A stretch of DNA of 64,000 nt from assembly GCF_001921865.1 (NCBI RefSeq), contig NZ_MSCT01000009.1, forward strand, positions 124,001-188,000, read 5' to 3'. Positions 38,102 to 46,057 of the stretch are shown in pieces (within the stretch, counting starts at the first letter, position 1; every line of letters begins with the position of its first letter). Under the pieces are notes generated by a model. The model saw nothing but the letters and a program-made list of their open reading frames with translations, did not search any database and had not been told where the DNA came from. The position numbers were made by a program, and so were the translations under genes. The DNA comes from Pseudomonas chlororaphis (lineage in GTDB: Bacteria; Pseudomonadota; Gammaproteobacteria; Pseudomonadales; Pseudomonadaceae).

Positions 38102-39184
38102 CTAAGGGCATTGGAGAGGCGCTCCCTGATTGCTTGAAAATTTACTCTCAGCCTCTTGGATTAATTTTAAAAGTAATTTTACATCCAGTCCTACGTCGCC
38201 ATATGTGAAACTTGCCTCGACGATATTCTTCTTAGACTTACTCAGGTCGGAATGTACGTGATCTGGGCCGTAAGGTACTTTGTGATGATTGGCTGAGTCG
38301 ACTCTGGACAGCTGTCTACCTTCAGGGCTCAGGATGTTATATGCATAATTTGATGGGGAGTGTTGTCTAACGACTACGGTAATCCCGGAAGGTCTACGAG
38401 CAGTTACAGTTCGATCTTCCACCTTCGTGATAGTGCACTCGAGTTTTAATTTAAGAGTTTCACAGGTTTGCTCAAGTGCTTCTTCAGCGGTACGTGGGCG
38501 CGTATTTGAGAACATAACCGTTCCCCCTAAATGCTTAGCGAGATAGTCAAGCAGAGTCGATTGTTTTTGAGATTCGGCCTCGTGCGTCAAACAAAGCTGA
38601 AAACCAACCATCATTCCTGACTCCCCCCAAACAGTACTGGTCGCCATACGATCGGTTTTTACGCCACAAACTAAGCATCGCCCGTCTGAAGACAGCCAGA
38701 TACCCTGATCTATGGCAGTATTTTCGCGGCGTCCTCCGAGTAAGCCATCGAATGATCTAGCGTCGGTGTTCCATCTCTCACGCCATGCCTCGTAGCGCTG
38801 TGCATACCCAGCATCATCAATGAGTATTGAGAAGTCGGCATCGTTCACTGGGCTGAGCTTGATTCCGTGCTGTTCTATATAGACACCAATCTTGCCAACC
38901 AATAGAAGGTTTTCCGTTTTCATAAAATAAATTCTAGCAGCAGGAAAACGTTCATTAGATTCATACAGTGCGTTCATATAAAAAACACCTGCGCTGATAT
39001 AAATGTGAACATTCGTTGCTTCCTGCATCATCCAAAGCAAGATTTCTTTGGTTGAAACTTCAATCGCTAAAGCGGGGCGCTTTTCTTCAAGAAGATTCCC
39101 CCCGAAACTCTGAATTGCAGTGTCGGTTGCAAATCCATTCAATTTAAGGCGAATACAGTCTTTGATTACATCATTGAGTTTCAA
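38102..39184 (-). CDS. unknown protein with Cys pair and TumE/DUF6516-like C-terminal domain
   Basis: I do not recognise the full 360-residue protein. The middle holds a possible zinc knuckle (CLVCG at about 173-177, with CLTHE about 30 residues on). The C-terminal 100 residues (from about 255) include a strand YAYNILSPEGRQLSRVD followed by NHHKVPYGPDHVHSD. This HH...H-x-H pattern resembles the TumE/DUF6516 toxin family. The start is TTG 39184 behind AGGTAAG. GC content is far below the flanks. It could be a defence or toxin component. Confidence 0.7.
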   Translation of the reverse strand: MKLNDVIKDCIRLKLNGFATDTAIQSFGGNLLEEKRPALAIEVSTKEILLWMMQEATNVHIYISAGVFYMNALYESNERFPAARIYFMKTENLLLVGKIGVYIEQHGIKLSPVNDADFSILIDDAGYAQRYEAWRERWNTDARSFDGLLGGRRENTAIDQGIWLSSDGRCLVCGVKTDRMATSTVWGESGMMVGFQLCLTHEAESQKQSTLLDYLAKHLGGTVMFSNTRPRTAEEALEQTCETLKLKLECTITKVEDRTVTARRPSGITVVVRQHSPSNYAYNILSPEGRQLSRVDSANHHKVPYGPDHVHSDLSKSKKNIVEASFTYGDVGLDVKLLLKLIQEAESKFSSNQGAPLQCP

Positions 39185-39310
39185 GTAGCTTACCTATGTT
39201 GTTTTCATTGAGGTCGTGCAGATGTATCAAAAAGATGACTCAAATGATAAGCCTTGGCAATAGAGCAAATTAAAAATGGTCAAATCCAAAAATGGGATTT
39301 GGCGATTCAC

Positions 39311-39595
39311 CTATTCGAGGAAGTGAGCTGCCCTGGTTTGTACAGGCACAGAATTAATGCTTCGGGCCATGAATTGCCGATCCTCACCGACTCTAATCGG
39401 CCAAAAACAGAGATCCATGGCTGGTCCGCTTCCAGCTAGAAGCTGTCTATCGCAGAGCATGGTGGACAAGTAACCGTTGTCCGATCTACAACACTCCCGA
39501 AAACGTGTAAGGATAGAAGTTTCGAAACAATTATCACCGGCAAACTCCCAAACTACTTGCGGAGCGATACCTAGTGCACCTAATGCCGCGTTCAC
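39311..39595 (-). CDS. possible small or decayed gene in the island
   Basis: A 94-residue frame opens with GTG 39595, 24 bp past the stop of the nuclease-like gene. It has a protein-like start (VNAALGALGIAPQVVWEFAG) and is preceded in frame by HDKNP. No ribosome-binding site is visible, and the frame then loses obvious structure (Cys-rich, irregular). It may be the remnant of a larger gene. A competing plus-strand frame at 39254-39439 looks less real. Confidence 0.25.
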   Translation of the reverse strand: MNAALGALGIAPQVVWEFAGDNCFETSILTRFRECCRSDNGYLSTMLCDRQLLAGSGPAMDLCFWPIRVGEDRQFMARSINSVPVQTRAAHFLE

Positions 39596-39619
39596 TGGAT
39601 TTTTATCGTGTAATGTTTG

Positions 39620-41065
39620 TCATGCTTCATCGTTCTTAGGTAGCTCGTCTTCTGTAACTGCTTCCTTTGGCACATCAGGGAAATCAACTTTTCCTATGGC
39701 AGTTAATATAGCTTTCCGACATTTAGCTGCATATTTTGCATCACGTTTATCTTTCAGGTACCTAGCAACAAGAAAGAGGTCCGGAGTAAATACAAGGGCA
39801 GTAGAGCTTGTAGATGCAGCTGAAATGCACTTCAATGTAAATGGCTCTGGCCTCTCATCAATTGATTGTAATCTGTATGGATTACCAAATAGCACTGCCT
39901 TTGCAGGCTCGCTAACTTCGTCCCGCTCAAGATCTTCGTGTATATTCATTGCCAGTTGCCGAAGCTTATCGATATTTATAGCTTTATTATCTTTACCTTC
40001 AGCCTCTCCAATCAGCCTGCCTTCCTTAGACTCAAAAACAGCATCAAACTCAGATTCGCCATTATCAAATTGCGACACTTCGAATCCGATTATTTTTAGG
40101 GCGTCTAAAATTGCTAGTTCTAGCGGCTTACCTTTTTCGAACAAAAGATTCCTAAGCCTTCCCAAGTCTTTTATTTCATCGATTATGGCCTCTTTTTTAG
40201 CTTGAATTACTTCAAGATTTCGTTCTATTTTTAGGAGGCTTTGAGATGCTAGTTTTTCTTGACTTAATTTATATTTGATATCTTTTGCCCAGTCTGGCTC
40301 TGGAGTTAGTTCGGCAGAAGATCGCAGAGACTTCTCCATCGAAACAATCGATTTTATCATCCGAGATGCAAACTGCCTTGCTTCTGACGTCCAATCGCCT
40401 TCATTTTCTCCACCCTCTTCGTCAATGAAAAACGACTCGGGATAGAAGTCAATATCAGGAAGGCATAACAAGGCACCACTAGAGTTTTTCGATCTAAAAA
40501 TAGTACCTACAACTTTATCACCATGTTTGGTTAGCAAGCATGGTGATACTTCACCTTCAATAATAACTTTGTACGATGAAACACTTGAAAATTCATGCCA
40601 GTAGGAAGATATGCATTCAGAGTTTTTTGCAGAAAGTTTTATCTCCTTCCCTTTTGAGGTTATTGGCTTTAGACCTAACGGGATCGACTGATAGTTATCA
40701 TAGCCAGTTACGATTCTTGTCACCTTTTGATTTCTGCCAGTTCCAGAGTATTCTTTCTTTCCAGTTGCAATACTTAGCAGGGTCAGTTCACTCAAAAACA
40801 CTAGTACTAACTTTCCATGCTCAATAGCTGCTTTTATTTCTCTTCGCCAATGCTCCGATTGTGCTCTCAGTTTGAATGATTGATCGTCCGATAGACATGG
40901 CTTCCCTTCAAAAGTACTTTCACGCCTATAGAGATATTCGTTGATATCTGGCTTAAAAAGTATTATATCCCAATCCAAAAGAGAAGTATCAGAGTCAAAC
41001 TCGCAAAATTCAGCTTGTTCATCAGCCAACGACAACCCAATTGTTAATATTTTTTTATTTGCCAT
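39620..41065 (-). CDS. unknown protein with candidate PD-(D/E)xK nuclease domain
   Basis: The 481-residue protein has an N-terminal alpha/beta domain (to about 240) with segments GKLVLVFLSELTLLS and GALLCLPDIDFYPE, which recall a glutamine-amidotransferase-like fold. A coiled coil follows (about 275-310). The C-terminal domain reads LELAILDALKIIGFEVSQFD, then SEFDAVFESKEGRLIGEAEG and K. The D and E-A-E-G-K fit a PD-(D/E)xK (Mrr-like) restriction-nuclease core. GC content is low. This is probably an anti-phage or DNA-processing gene; no known system name can be given. Confidence 0.75.
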   Translation of the reverse strand: MANKKILTIGLSLADEQAEFCEFDSDTSLLDWDIILFKPDINEYLYRRESTFEGKPCLSDDQSFKLRAQSEHWRREIKAAIEHGKLVLVFLSELTLLSIATGKKEYSGTGRNQKVTRIVTGYDNYQSIPLGLKPITSKGKEIKLSAKNSECISSYWHEFSSVSSYKVIIEGEVSPCLLTKHGDKVVGTIFRSKNSSGALLCLPDIDFYPESFFIDEEGGENEGDWTSEARQFASRMIKSIVSMEKSLRSSAELTPEPDWAKDIKYKLSQEKLASQSLLKIERNLEVIQAKKEAIIDEIKDLGRLRNLLFEKGKPLELAILDALKIIGFEVSQFDNGESEFDAVFESKEGRLIGEAEGKDNKAINIDKLRQLAMNIHEDLERDEVSEPAKAVLFGNPYRLQSIDERPEPFTLKCISAASTSSTALVFTPDLFLVARYLKDKRDAKYAAKCRKAILTAIGKVDFPDVPKEAVTEDELPKNDEA

Positions 41066-41081
41066 GAGTTATCCAGAATCC

Positions 41082-41369
41082 TTAAATCAAGATAGCGTTT
41101 GATTGATGCCTTGAGGCGTTCTTGATCTTTCTTGTAGGTCCCTTTCGAGGCGTAAATCGGCTTTTCTGCCTGGGGGCATTCCAGCACTGGAAATAAGTGG
41201 CATGCGCGTGGAGCACGAGAACCAAGGCAGACGGCACAATGAATGCGATAGCTCCGACTGTAACTCCTTCGTGGCGGAGGCTGCTCACTGAGAGAGCCCT
41301 CCAGGAAAACTTGCGCCAGAAGACCGCAATTCGTACTCCCGCTCGCTGGGCATAACGATCCTTGTTCAT
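41082..41369 (-). CDS. possible small membrane protein
   Basis: A 95-residue frame starts at ATG 41369 behind an unusually strong GAGGGGGG ribosome-binding site. It has one hydrophobic segment (VGAIAFIVPSALVLVLHAHA) and a very basic C-terminal tail. It lies 16 bp before the nuclease-like gene, so the two may be cotranscribed. No relatives are known to me and it may be spurious. Confidence 0.35.
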   Translation of the reverse strand: MNKDRYAQRAGVRIAVFWRKFSWRALSVSSLRHEGVTVGAIAFIVPSALVLVLHAHATYFQCWNAPRQKSRFTPRKGPTRKIKNASRHQSNAILI

Positions 41370-41734
41370 TTGTCCCCCCTCAGTGCCCTGAGTGTAGAGC
41401 GGTGATTACGCCAAACGAACAGACAGTAAAGCAACGAGGTATGCGCGAGCAATCAAGAGGCCCGATTTAAATCACAAAATCCAATGTCTGCTTCAGCCGA
41501 AAGTAGCCATTCACAGACTGCTCACGGAATATTTTTGAAACGAAAAAACGAACAGCCCTCCATCTGACAAGCTGTCCTCAAGCGAATACCGCTTCTATAG
41601 TTCAACTCGTCATTGCTGACAGATGACTGGTCATCGCGGGCCAAAAACTATGTGCATAGCATCTCATTCATCAACCGGTTCTCTATCCGGCTGGATGACG
41701 GAGGTAGGGCTTGAATACTCATGGAGCTTCACCA
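41370..41734. other. non-coding gap at the island's right side
   Basis: About 365 bp without a supportable gene. It separates the AT-rich island from the DUF3077-like gene and presumably contains divergent promoters. No repeats or tRNA remnants were seen. Confidence 0.35.
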
Positions 41735-42007
41735 ATGACCCGCACAGAAATTTGCAACCTCGTTCCACTCACCCGCAACGACACCGACCACCCCGTCCTC
41801 TACCTGGACGCCAACGCCTCGCTCGCCGATCTCTACACCTGCGCCCAACAACGCATCGGCGCAGCCCGCAACCTGTTGGAAATCCTCGACTGCGCTTCCG
41901 GTACTCAAGATGTCGCTCAGATCCGCTTTGCTAGTGGCCTGTTGCTCAGCGACGGCTGCGACCTGCTGCGCACCCTGGGTGATAAGAGCCAGGCACTAAA
42001 CGCTTAA
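41735..42007 (+). CDS. small DUF3077-like protein
   Basis: The 90-residue protein reads MTRTEICNLVPLTRNDTD, then a helix pair (ASLADLYTCAQQRIGAARNL and LLLSDGCDLLRTLGD). This helix arrangement resembles the short DUF3077 proteins common in pseudomonads, of unknown function. The start ATG 41735 lies a few bases after GGAGCTTC. The first 24 codons and leader are duplicated at 42747-42822. Confidence 0.65.
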   Translation: MTRTEICNLVPLTRNDTDHPVLYLDANASLADLYTCAQQRIGAARNLLEILDCASGTQDVAQIRFASGLLLSDGCDLLRTLGDKSQALNA

Positions 42008-42103
42008 CTTCGACAATCAACGACCGGGCAGCGCAGGCCCGGTCGCAACCTGAGCGGTGGGCGAAGCAAACCAACGGAAGCCTGTCCATCGTTCATGCTG
42101 GCG

Positions 42104-42724
42104 TCACTCACCGCCCATTAATTCCAAACTGCCTATCCACTCAGGCGTGGCGTTGTAGCGGACGTAGTAGGCCTGCTTCTCTGTGTCACTCAAGCCTTTA
42201 AAAAACGGATAAAAGTAATGGTCGTTGTAGTAGCCCTGAGCCCCTTGCAGGTGTTCTCCCCACCATGAAGGGTCGTAGCCCTCGAAGGCTATCCAGGGAG
42301 GAGGGACGGCGAAACCTTGGCGATGAATGGTATGGAGGAGGTCAGCGCTGTTCGTCACCAGACGTACCGTGACGGCGTTGAATTCCCGGGGAGAGGTGAA
42401 AACAATCAGGTGCTGGTTTTTTTGTGGGTTTTCGTACTGCTTGACCGGTAGGTCGTTGAAGCTGCGTTCATTGGTTAGCGTGAAGCTGGATTCGATGAGT
42501 GTCTGCAGCGCGCCTAGGTCGTTGCCATTGATCAGGAATGCCCAGTAATAAGCCGGCACGCCTCTATCTTCCAAAGAGATGGCTGGTGGTGTGAGGGGCA
42601 GGGCAGGAGCTGGGGATGGCAGAGGGGCGATAAAAACCGATTGGAGTTCTGGCGGTGAGTAGCCAGCAATTTGCTCTTTGGGGGCTCGGTCTATAAAGCT
42701 TTTGATACGGTCGAACACACTCAT
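42104..42724 (-). CDS. unknown protein beside the PAAR effector
   Basis: I do not recognise this 206-residue soluble protein. It is Pro-rich near residues 35-65 and aromatic-rich at the C-terminus (WIAFEGYDPSWWGEHL, YYNDHYFYPFFKG). ATG 42724 follows AAGGAC. It is divergent from the effector gene about 330 bp away. It could be an orphan effector-related or immunity protein, but nothing in the sequence proves this. Confidence 0.65.
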   Translation of the reverse strand: MSVFDRIKSFIDRAPKEQIAGYSPPELQSVFIAPLPSPAPALPLTPPAISLEDRGVPAYYWAFLINGNDLGALQTLIESSFTLTNERSFNDLPVKQYENPQKNQHLIVFTSPREFNAVTVRLVTNSADLLHTIHRQGFAVPPPWIAFEGYDPSWWGEHLQGAQGYYNDHYFYPFFKGLSDTEKQAYYVRYNATPEWIGSLELMGGE

Positions 42725-42746
42725 GATTGTCCTTGTTCCTGAAGAT

Positions 42747-42822
42747 TCATGGAGCTTCGCCAATGGCCCACTCCTATATCTGTAATCCCGTCCCGCTCAC
42801 TCGCAACGACACCGACCACCAG
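42747..42822 (+). pseudogene. duplicated 5' fragment of the DUF3077-like gene
   Basis: The leader and first codons (ATGGAGCTTCGCCAATG..., then CNPVPLTRNDTDH) repeat those of the gene at 41735 (ATGGAGCTTCACCAATG..., CNLVPLTRNDTDH) with few changes. After about 24 codons the similarity stops and the frame continues into unrelated sequence. This is a truncated copy with no functional product likely. Confidence 0.7.
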
Positions 42823-43058
42823 CACCCAACAATGCGAAGTTTGCCGGGGCCGACTGTATCAGGCGTGCATGAAAACAGGTTTTGGAATAGGCATTCGACT
42901 GGGCTTGGGTGTAGCGCTTTTCCCCTCGATCACGAACGGCCCGCCACAACCGCTCAACCTCTTTTAAGAATCGCCTTAAAGTCTCGGTCCCCGGTCCTGC
43001 GCTAGCGTCCCTTGTCTCCCGGAGGGAGGCGCCTTTACCCATAGCGCAGGGACTCTCC

Positions 43059-44516
43059 ATGATTGCTTCAGCTCGCCTCGGCGACAGCCATGTCTGCCCG
43101 ATCCCGGGGCATGGCACCACTTCCATCGTTTCCGCCTCTTCCAACGTCAGCATCAACGACATGGGCTCCGCCCGGGTCGGTGACACCTGTGGCTGCGGCG
43201 CGGTCATTACCACTGGCTTCCCCTCGATCTTGATCAACGGTCGGCCCATGGCCCATCTGGGCAGCCCCACCAGCCATGGCGGCACCATCACCACGGGTTC
43301 CAGTGACACTTTCGGCGGCTTTACCTTCGCCCCTGCGCCCGGAGCGGCCATCGTCAACTTCGCCACCCTGGGCGCCATCCGTGCCGATGGTTCGGTAGAC
43401 GAGCAACGCATGGCTTCCCTGCTGGCCGATCCCAACCTCACTGAAAAAGCCAAGGTCGCCAACGCCCTGGTCAACTCAACGGCCACGCCCGAGGCGCCCA
43501 TGACCCGCCTGCAAGAGGGAATCGAGCCTGGGTTCCATATCGTCGAACAGCCCATGTCCCGCTCGGCGCTTGAGTCCATGCTCTTCGCCCAACCTGATAG
43601 CGCAGTGCTGGCGAAATTCCGTACCCTCAACCCGCAGCTCACCGATTACGCCAAGCCCGGCCAACTGATCGTCCTCAGCGCCCCGGCCAACTTCCAGTGC
43701 TCCCGCGAGGAAGCCTGGCTGATGGAAGCGGCGGAAAAGGTCAACGCCGCGCTGGAGCCGATGAGCGATGAAGAGGCCAGCTTTCTGGCGCGCAACCGGC
43801 ATTTGCTGGAGTCGTTCGCCTCCCAAGGATCGACCGCGCTGGGCGTCGGCACAGCGATCTTTGCCAAGAACCTGGAGGACGTGAAAGCGTCGCTAAGGGA
43901 CATCGAGAGCCTGCATAAACGCAGTTTTCAGCAATATGGGCACTTGCGCTCTGCCGAGTTTTTCACCGAGCGCAAGCGGCTGCTGGCCCAGCTGGATACT
44001 CGGCTGACATCCTTTACCCGGGCGGGGATCGGTTTTCCCGAGCATCCAAAGTTGAAAACGGCCTTGGGGATTTCCAGCCGCAGCCTGGTGCACCACTGGA
44101 CATTGGCCGGCGCGCCGGGGCAGATACCGGGGTATGCGACGCATATGCAGGGGGTGGCTAGGGCGGCGAAGTATGTGAAGTACGCAGGGTGGCTGGGTAT
44201 CGGGTTGGGTGGGGGCGCTTCGTATATGAAGGTTCAGGATGTGTGTACGGCGGGGGATCGCGAGGCTTGTGAGCGGGTGAGGTTGACGGAGGCAGGGAAT
44301 TTTATGGGGACAGTCGGCGGTGGCGTGGTGGCGGGCTCCATTTTCACGGGCGCTGTTACCGGGACTATTTGTGTGGCTCTGGGCGTTCCTACTGGAGGGA
44401 CCGCTACGGTCATCTGTGGACTTGTGGTGGCTGGGGCCGGCTCTTATGCAGGCGGCTCGGTTTTTGGGGCCTTGGGAGAAAGTATTGGTGAAGTTATTTA
44501 CGAGAGAAGCCGATGA
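43059..44516 (+). CDS. T6SS PAAR-domain effector with LysM-like region and glycine-zipper membrane domain
   Basis: The 485-residue protein begins with a PAAR domain (about 1-85; MIASARLGDSHVCPIPGHG, GDTCGCGAVITTG, INGRPMAHLGSP) that would cap the type VI spike. A LysM-like stretch follows (about 158-206), then a helical region (210-345). The C-terminus has three glycine-rich hydrophobic segments (about 376-392, 415-442, 446-476), as in pore-forming toxins. Base composition becomes less GC-rich over the last 400 bp, suggesting a swapped toxin tip. Its stop overlaps the start of a small membrane protein (ATGA), the likely immunity. No VgrG or chaperone gene is adjacent. Confidence 0.85.
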   Translation: MIASARLGDSHVCPIPGHGTTSIVSASSNVSINDMGSARVGDTCGCGAVITTGFPSILINGRPMAHLGSPTSHGGTITTGSSDTFGGFTFAPAPGAAIVNFATLGAIRADGSVDEQRMASLLADPNLTEKAKVANALVNSTATPEAPMTRLQEGIEPGFHIVEQPMSRSALESMLFAQPDSAVLAKFRTLNPQLTDYAKPGQLIVLSAPANFQCSREEAWLMEAAEKVNAALEPMSDEEASFLARNRHLLESFASQGSTALGVGTAIFAKNLEDVKASLRDIESLHKRSFQQYGHLRSAEFFTERKRLLAQLDTRLTSFTRAGIGFPEHPKLKTALGISSRSLVHHWTLAGAPGQIPGYATHMQGVARAAKYVKYAGWLGIGLGGGASYMKVQDVCTAGDREACERVRLTEAGNFMGTVGGGVVAGSIFTGAVTGTICVALGVPTGGTATVICGLVVAGAGSYAGGSVFGALGESIGEVIYERSR

Positions 44517-44911
44517 GTTTGATTAAGTCTACGCATGATTTTCTGGCTCTTTTGGGGGGCGTACTCATTGTTGGCTTATTCGTCTGGATCGGTGTGTGTC
44601 TGTATTTGGCGTATACCCGTCTCGACGAGATGTTAGAGCGTCTAAAGCATTGCTCAGCGGTGATGAATCGAGCGCCACTTAGGCACGGTGGCCCTTTGGG
44701 AAAGGTCTTGTTGGTAGGGGGTATATCAGGAATTGTTACCTTTCCAGGCATCTATCTTAAACATGGTGGAGTCAGTGCTGATGACTTGAGTGAGTTTCCC
44801 GCGTCACTTAAGAAAAAACTAGCAGTATTGCAATGGTGCGGTATTGGATTGTTGCTAGGGGGAGTGGCCTGTGCGGCAGGCATAAAACTGATAAAAGTTT
44901 ACGGTGCGTGA
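44513..44911 (+). CDS. putative membrane immunity protein for the PAAR effector
   Basis: The 132-residue protein has two to three transmembrane segments (FLALLGGVLIVGLFVWIGVC; LLVGGISGIVTFPG; LQWCGIGLLLGGVACAAGI) around a central soluble part (YLKHGGVSADDLSEF). It overlaps the effector stop by ATGA, so it is translated from the same message. A multi-pass membrane immunity protein is what a pore-forming effector needs. A paralogue lies at 45087-45419. The function is inferred from position and topology. Confidence 0.75.
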   Translation: MSLIKSTHDFLALLGGVLIVGLFVWIGVCLYLAYTRLDEMLERLKHCSAVMNRAPLRHGGPLGKVLLVGGISGIVTFPGIYLKHGGVSADDLSEFPASLKKKLAVLQWCGIGLLLGGVACAAGIKLIKVYGA

Positions 44912-45021
44912 TGGAGATAGAGTGGAGCGATGATTGGCGCGGGTCGAAGTTAAATGGAACAGCGAGCCGGTCGAAGCCGTATGCCTCCATTTGGCATTGG
45001 CAGGTTATTCTTTCGGGTTAA
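44911..45021 (+). CDS. very short frame between the immunity copies
   Basis: A 36-codon frame starts at ATG 44911, overlapping the immunity stop (TGATG). It encodes MEIEWSDDWRGSKLNG... with several Trp. It could be a real short peptide or the remnant left by the duplication of the immunity gene. No ribosome-binding site beyond coupling is visible. Confidence 0.2.
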   Translation: MEIEWSDDWRGSKLNGTASRSKPYASIWHWQVILSG

Positions 45022-45086
45022 CCAATGAGTTTTTTTGAATTTTTAAATGAGATTTTTCTATTTTATGTGTTGTAGTCATCCTGAGT

Positions 45087-45419
45087 ATGTTGATTTTGAT
45101 CTGTGTATGCCTGCGTTTGGCGTACACATCTGTGGGTGAATACTTGGAGCTACTGAGAAATTGCCAGGCTGTAGTAAGGCTTACTCCTCTGAGGCAGGGT
45201 TGGCTTTGGGGAAGGATATTATTGATGGACGGAATAACATCGATTGTCAGTTTTCCGGGTGTTTACCTTAAGCATGGAGGTGTAAGTGTTGAAGATTTGG
45301 AAGGCTTTCCGAAACCGCTTAAGAAGAAATTCCTTGTGTTGCAATGGATCTTGCGAGGATTGCTCGTAATCATGTTTGTGTCTGTGATAGGTGTTAAAGC
45401 GATAGAGTATGTGCTCTGA
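45087..45419 (+). CDS. second immunity-like copy, probably frame-damaged at its 5' end
   Basis: The 110-residue frame resembles the protein at 44513 over its length (CVCLRLAYTSVGEYLELLRN; SIVSFPGVYLKHGGVSVEDL; PLKKKFLVLQWILRGLLV). The first copy has about 20 further N-terminal residues. Here the matching beginning, MSFFEFLNEIFLFY, lies at ATG 45025 in another phase and hits TAG at about 45073. A one-base indel near 45030-45070 (poly-T) would restore one frame of about 131 residues. As it stands, translation from 45087 would give a protein lacking half of the first transmembrane segment. Confidence 0.6.
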   Translation: MLILICVCLRLAYTSVGEYLELLRNCQAVVRLTPLRQGWLWGRILLMDGITSIVSFPGVYLKHGGVSVEDLEGFPKPLKKKFLVLQWILRGLLVIMFVSVIGVKAIEYVL

Positions 45420-45471
45420 GAGCGGATGGAACATGGAGCTTTGTTGCGAGTTCGATAGTCCTCGATGAAGC

Positions 45472-45936
45472 ATGTGCTTTATGTTTCAAATTGGCCGTGC
45501 TGGGGAGAAGGGATTGACGACCACAAATGTGAGTAAGGGACGATCTGGATGCGCTTGGCTGCTATTCATTCCATTACTACCGGTATTGTTTTTTGTAGGG
45601 CAGACCATTCTTGAGCCGACAGTAACCGTTCACTACGCCGAAAACGGCAAGGAAGAGCTGAAGTACATCTGGAACGTGCAGCACCGGATATATAAAGGAC
45701 GGATGCAACCCGGAGGCGGAACATCAGATAACGGCTTTATATTTCCAGACGAAGACTTTTTCATGCAGTTGGATTGGTGGAGCGAAAAGGGCCGTCACCA
45801 TTGCGTCAGCATCACCCCAAAATGGCCGAACACCCATATCTATCTTGACTTGAACGGGAACATCGACACAGAGAAAGGCATTGTGACTGATGCGGACCGA
45901 TTGAATCAGTGCAAAGGAGACTGGGCAAAGCCGTAA
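45472..45936 (+). CDS. membrane-anchored unknown protein downstream of the immunity genes
   Basis: The protein has one N-terminal transmembrane helix (CAWLLFIPLLPVLFFVGQTI) and a soluble domain with Trp- and Tyr-rich strands (ELKYIWNVQHRIYKGRMQPG, FFMQLDWWSEKGRHHCVSIT). Start choice is open: ATG 45472 gives 154 residues, while TTG 45514 has a very good GGGGAGAAGG before it. It ends 60 bp before a terminator. It may be a third immunity-type gene of the module; no family was recognised. Confidence 0.65.
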   Translation: MCFMFQIGRAGEKGLTTTNVSKGRSGCAWLLFIPLLPVLFFVGQTILEPTVTVHYAENGKEELKYIWNVQHRIYKGRMQPGGGTSDNGFIFPDEDFFMQLDWWSEKGRHHCVSITPKWPNTHIYLDLNGNIDTEKGIVTDADRLNQCKGDWAKP

Positions 45937-45996
45937 GACGATACTCCCAACCAGGCAGGGCAAGCCCGGTCGTTTATCTGGACGACGAAAACCAGT

Positions 45997-46026
45997 AGAG
46001 CCCAGCTGGCGCGGGGCTCTTTCTCT
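45997..46026 (+). terminator. intrinsic terminator ending the effector/immunity module
   Basis: The inverted repeat AGAGCCC / GGGGCTCT (45997-46003 with 46013-46020) is followed by TTTCTCT. It lies between the module and the convergent carbonic anhydrase gene. Confidence 0.65.
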
Positions 46027-46057
46027 GCTTATTAGCAGGCGACGCGTACCATCCCGC

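Noticed and set aside
38102..39184. Assigning the gene as a definite TumE toxin with TumA antitoxin
   Set aside because: Only the C-terminal His pattern resembles TumE, the protein is far larger than TumE, and no small HTH antitoxin gene is adjacent.
37911..41734. Prophage or integrative element
   Set aside because: Low GC content and unknown genes fit transfer, but no integrase, tRNA junction, attachment repeat or phage structural gene was seen.
44833..45021. 62-codon plus-strand frame overlapping the immunity gene
   Set aside because: It lies out of frame over the end of the better supported immunity gene and has no start context.
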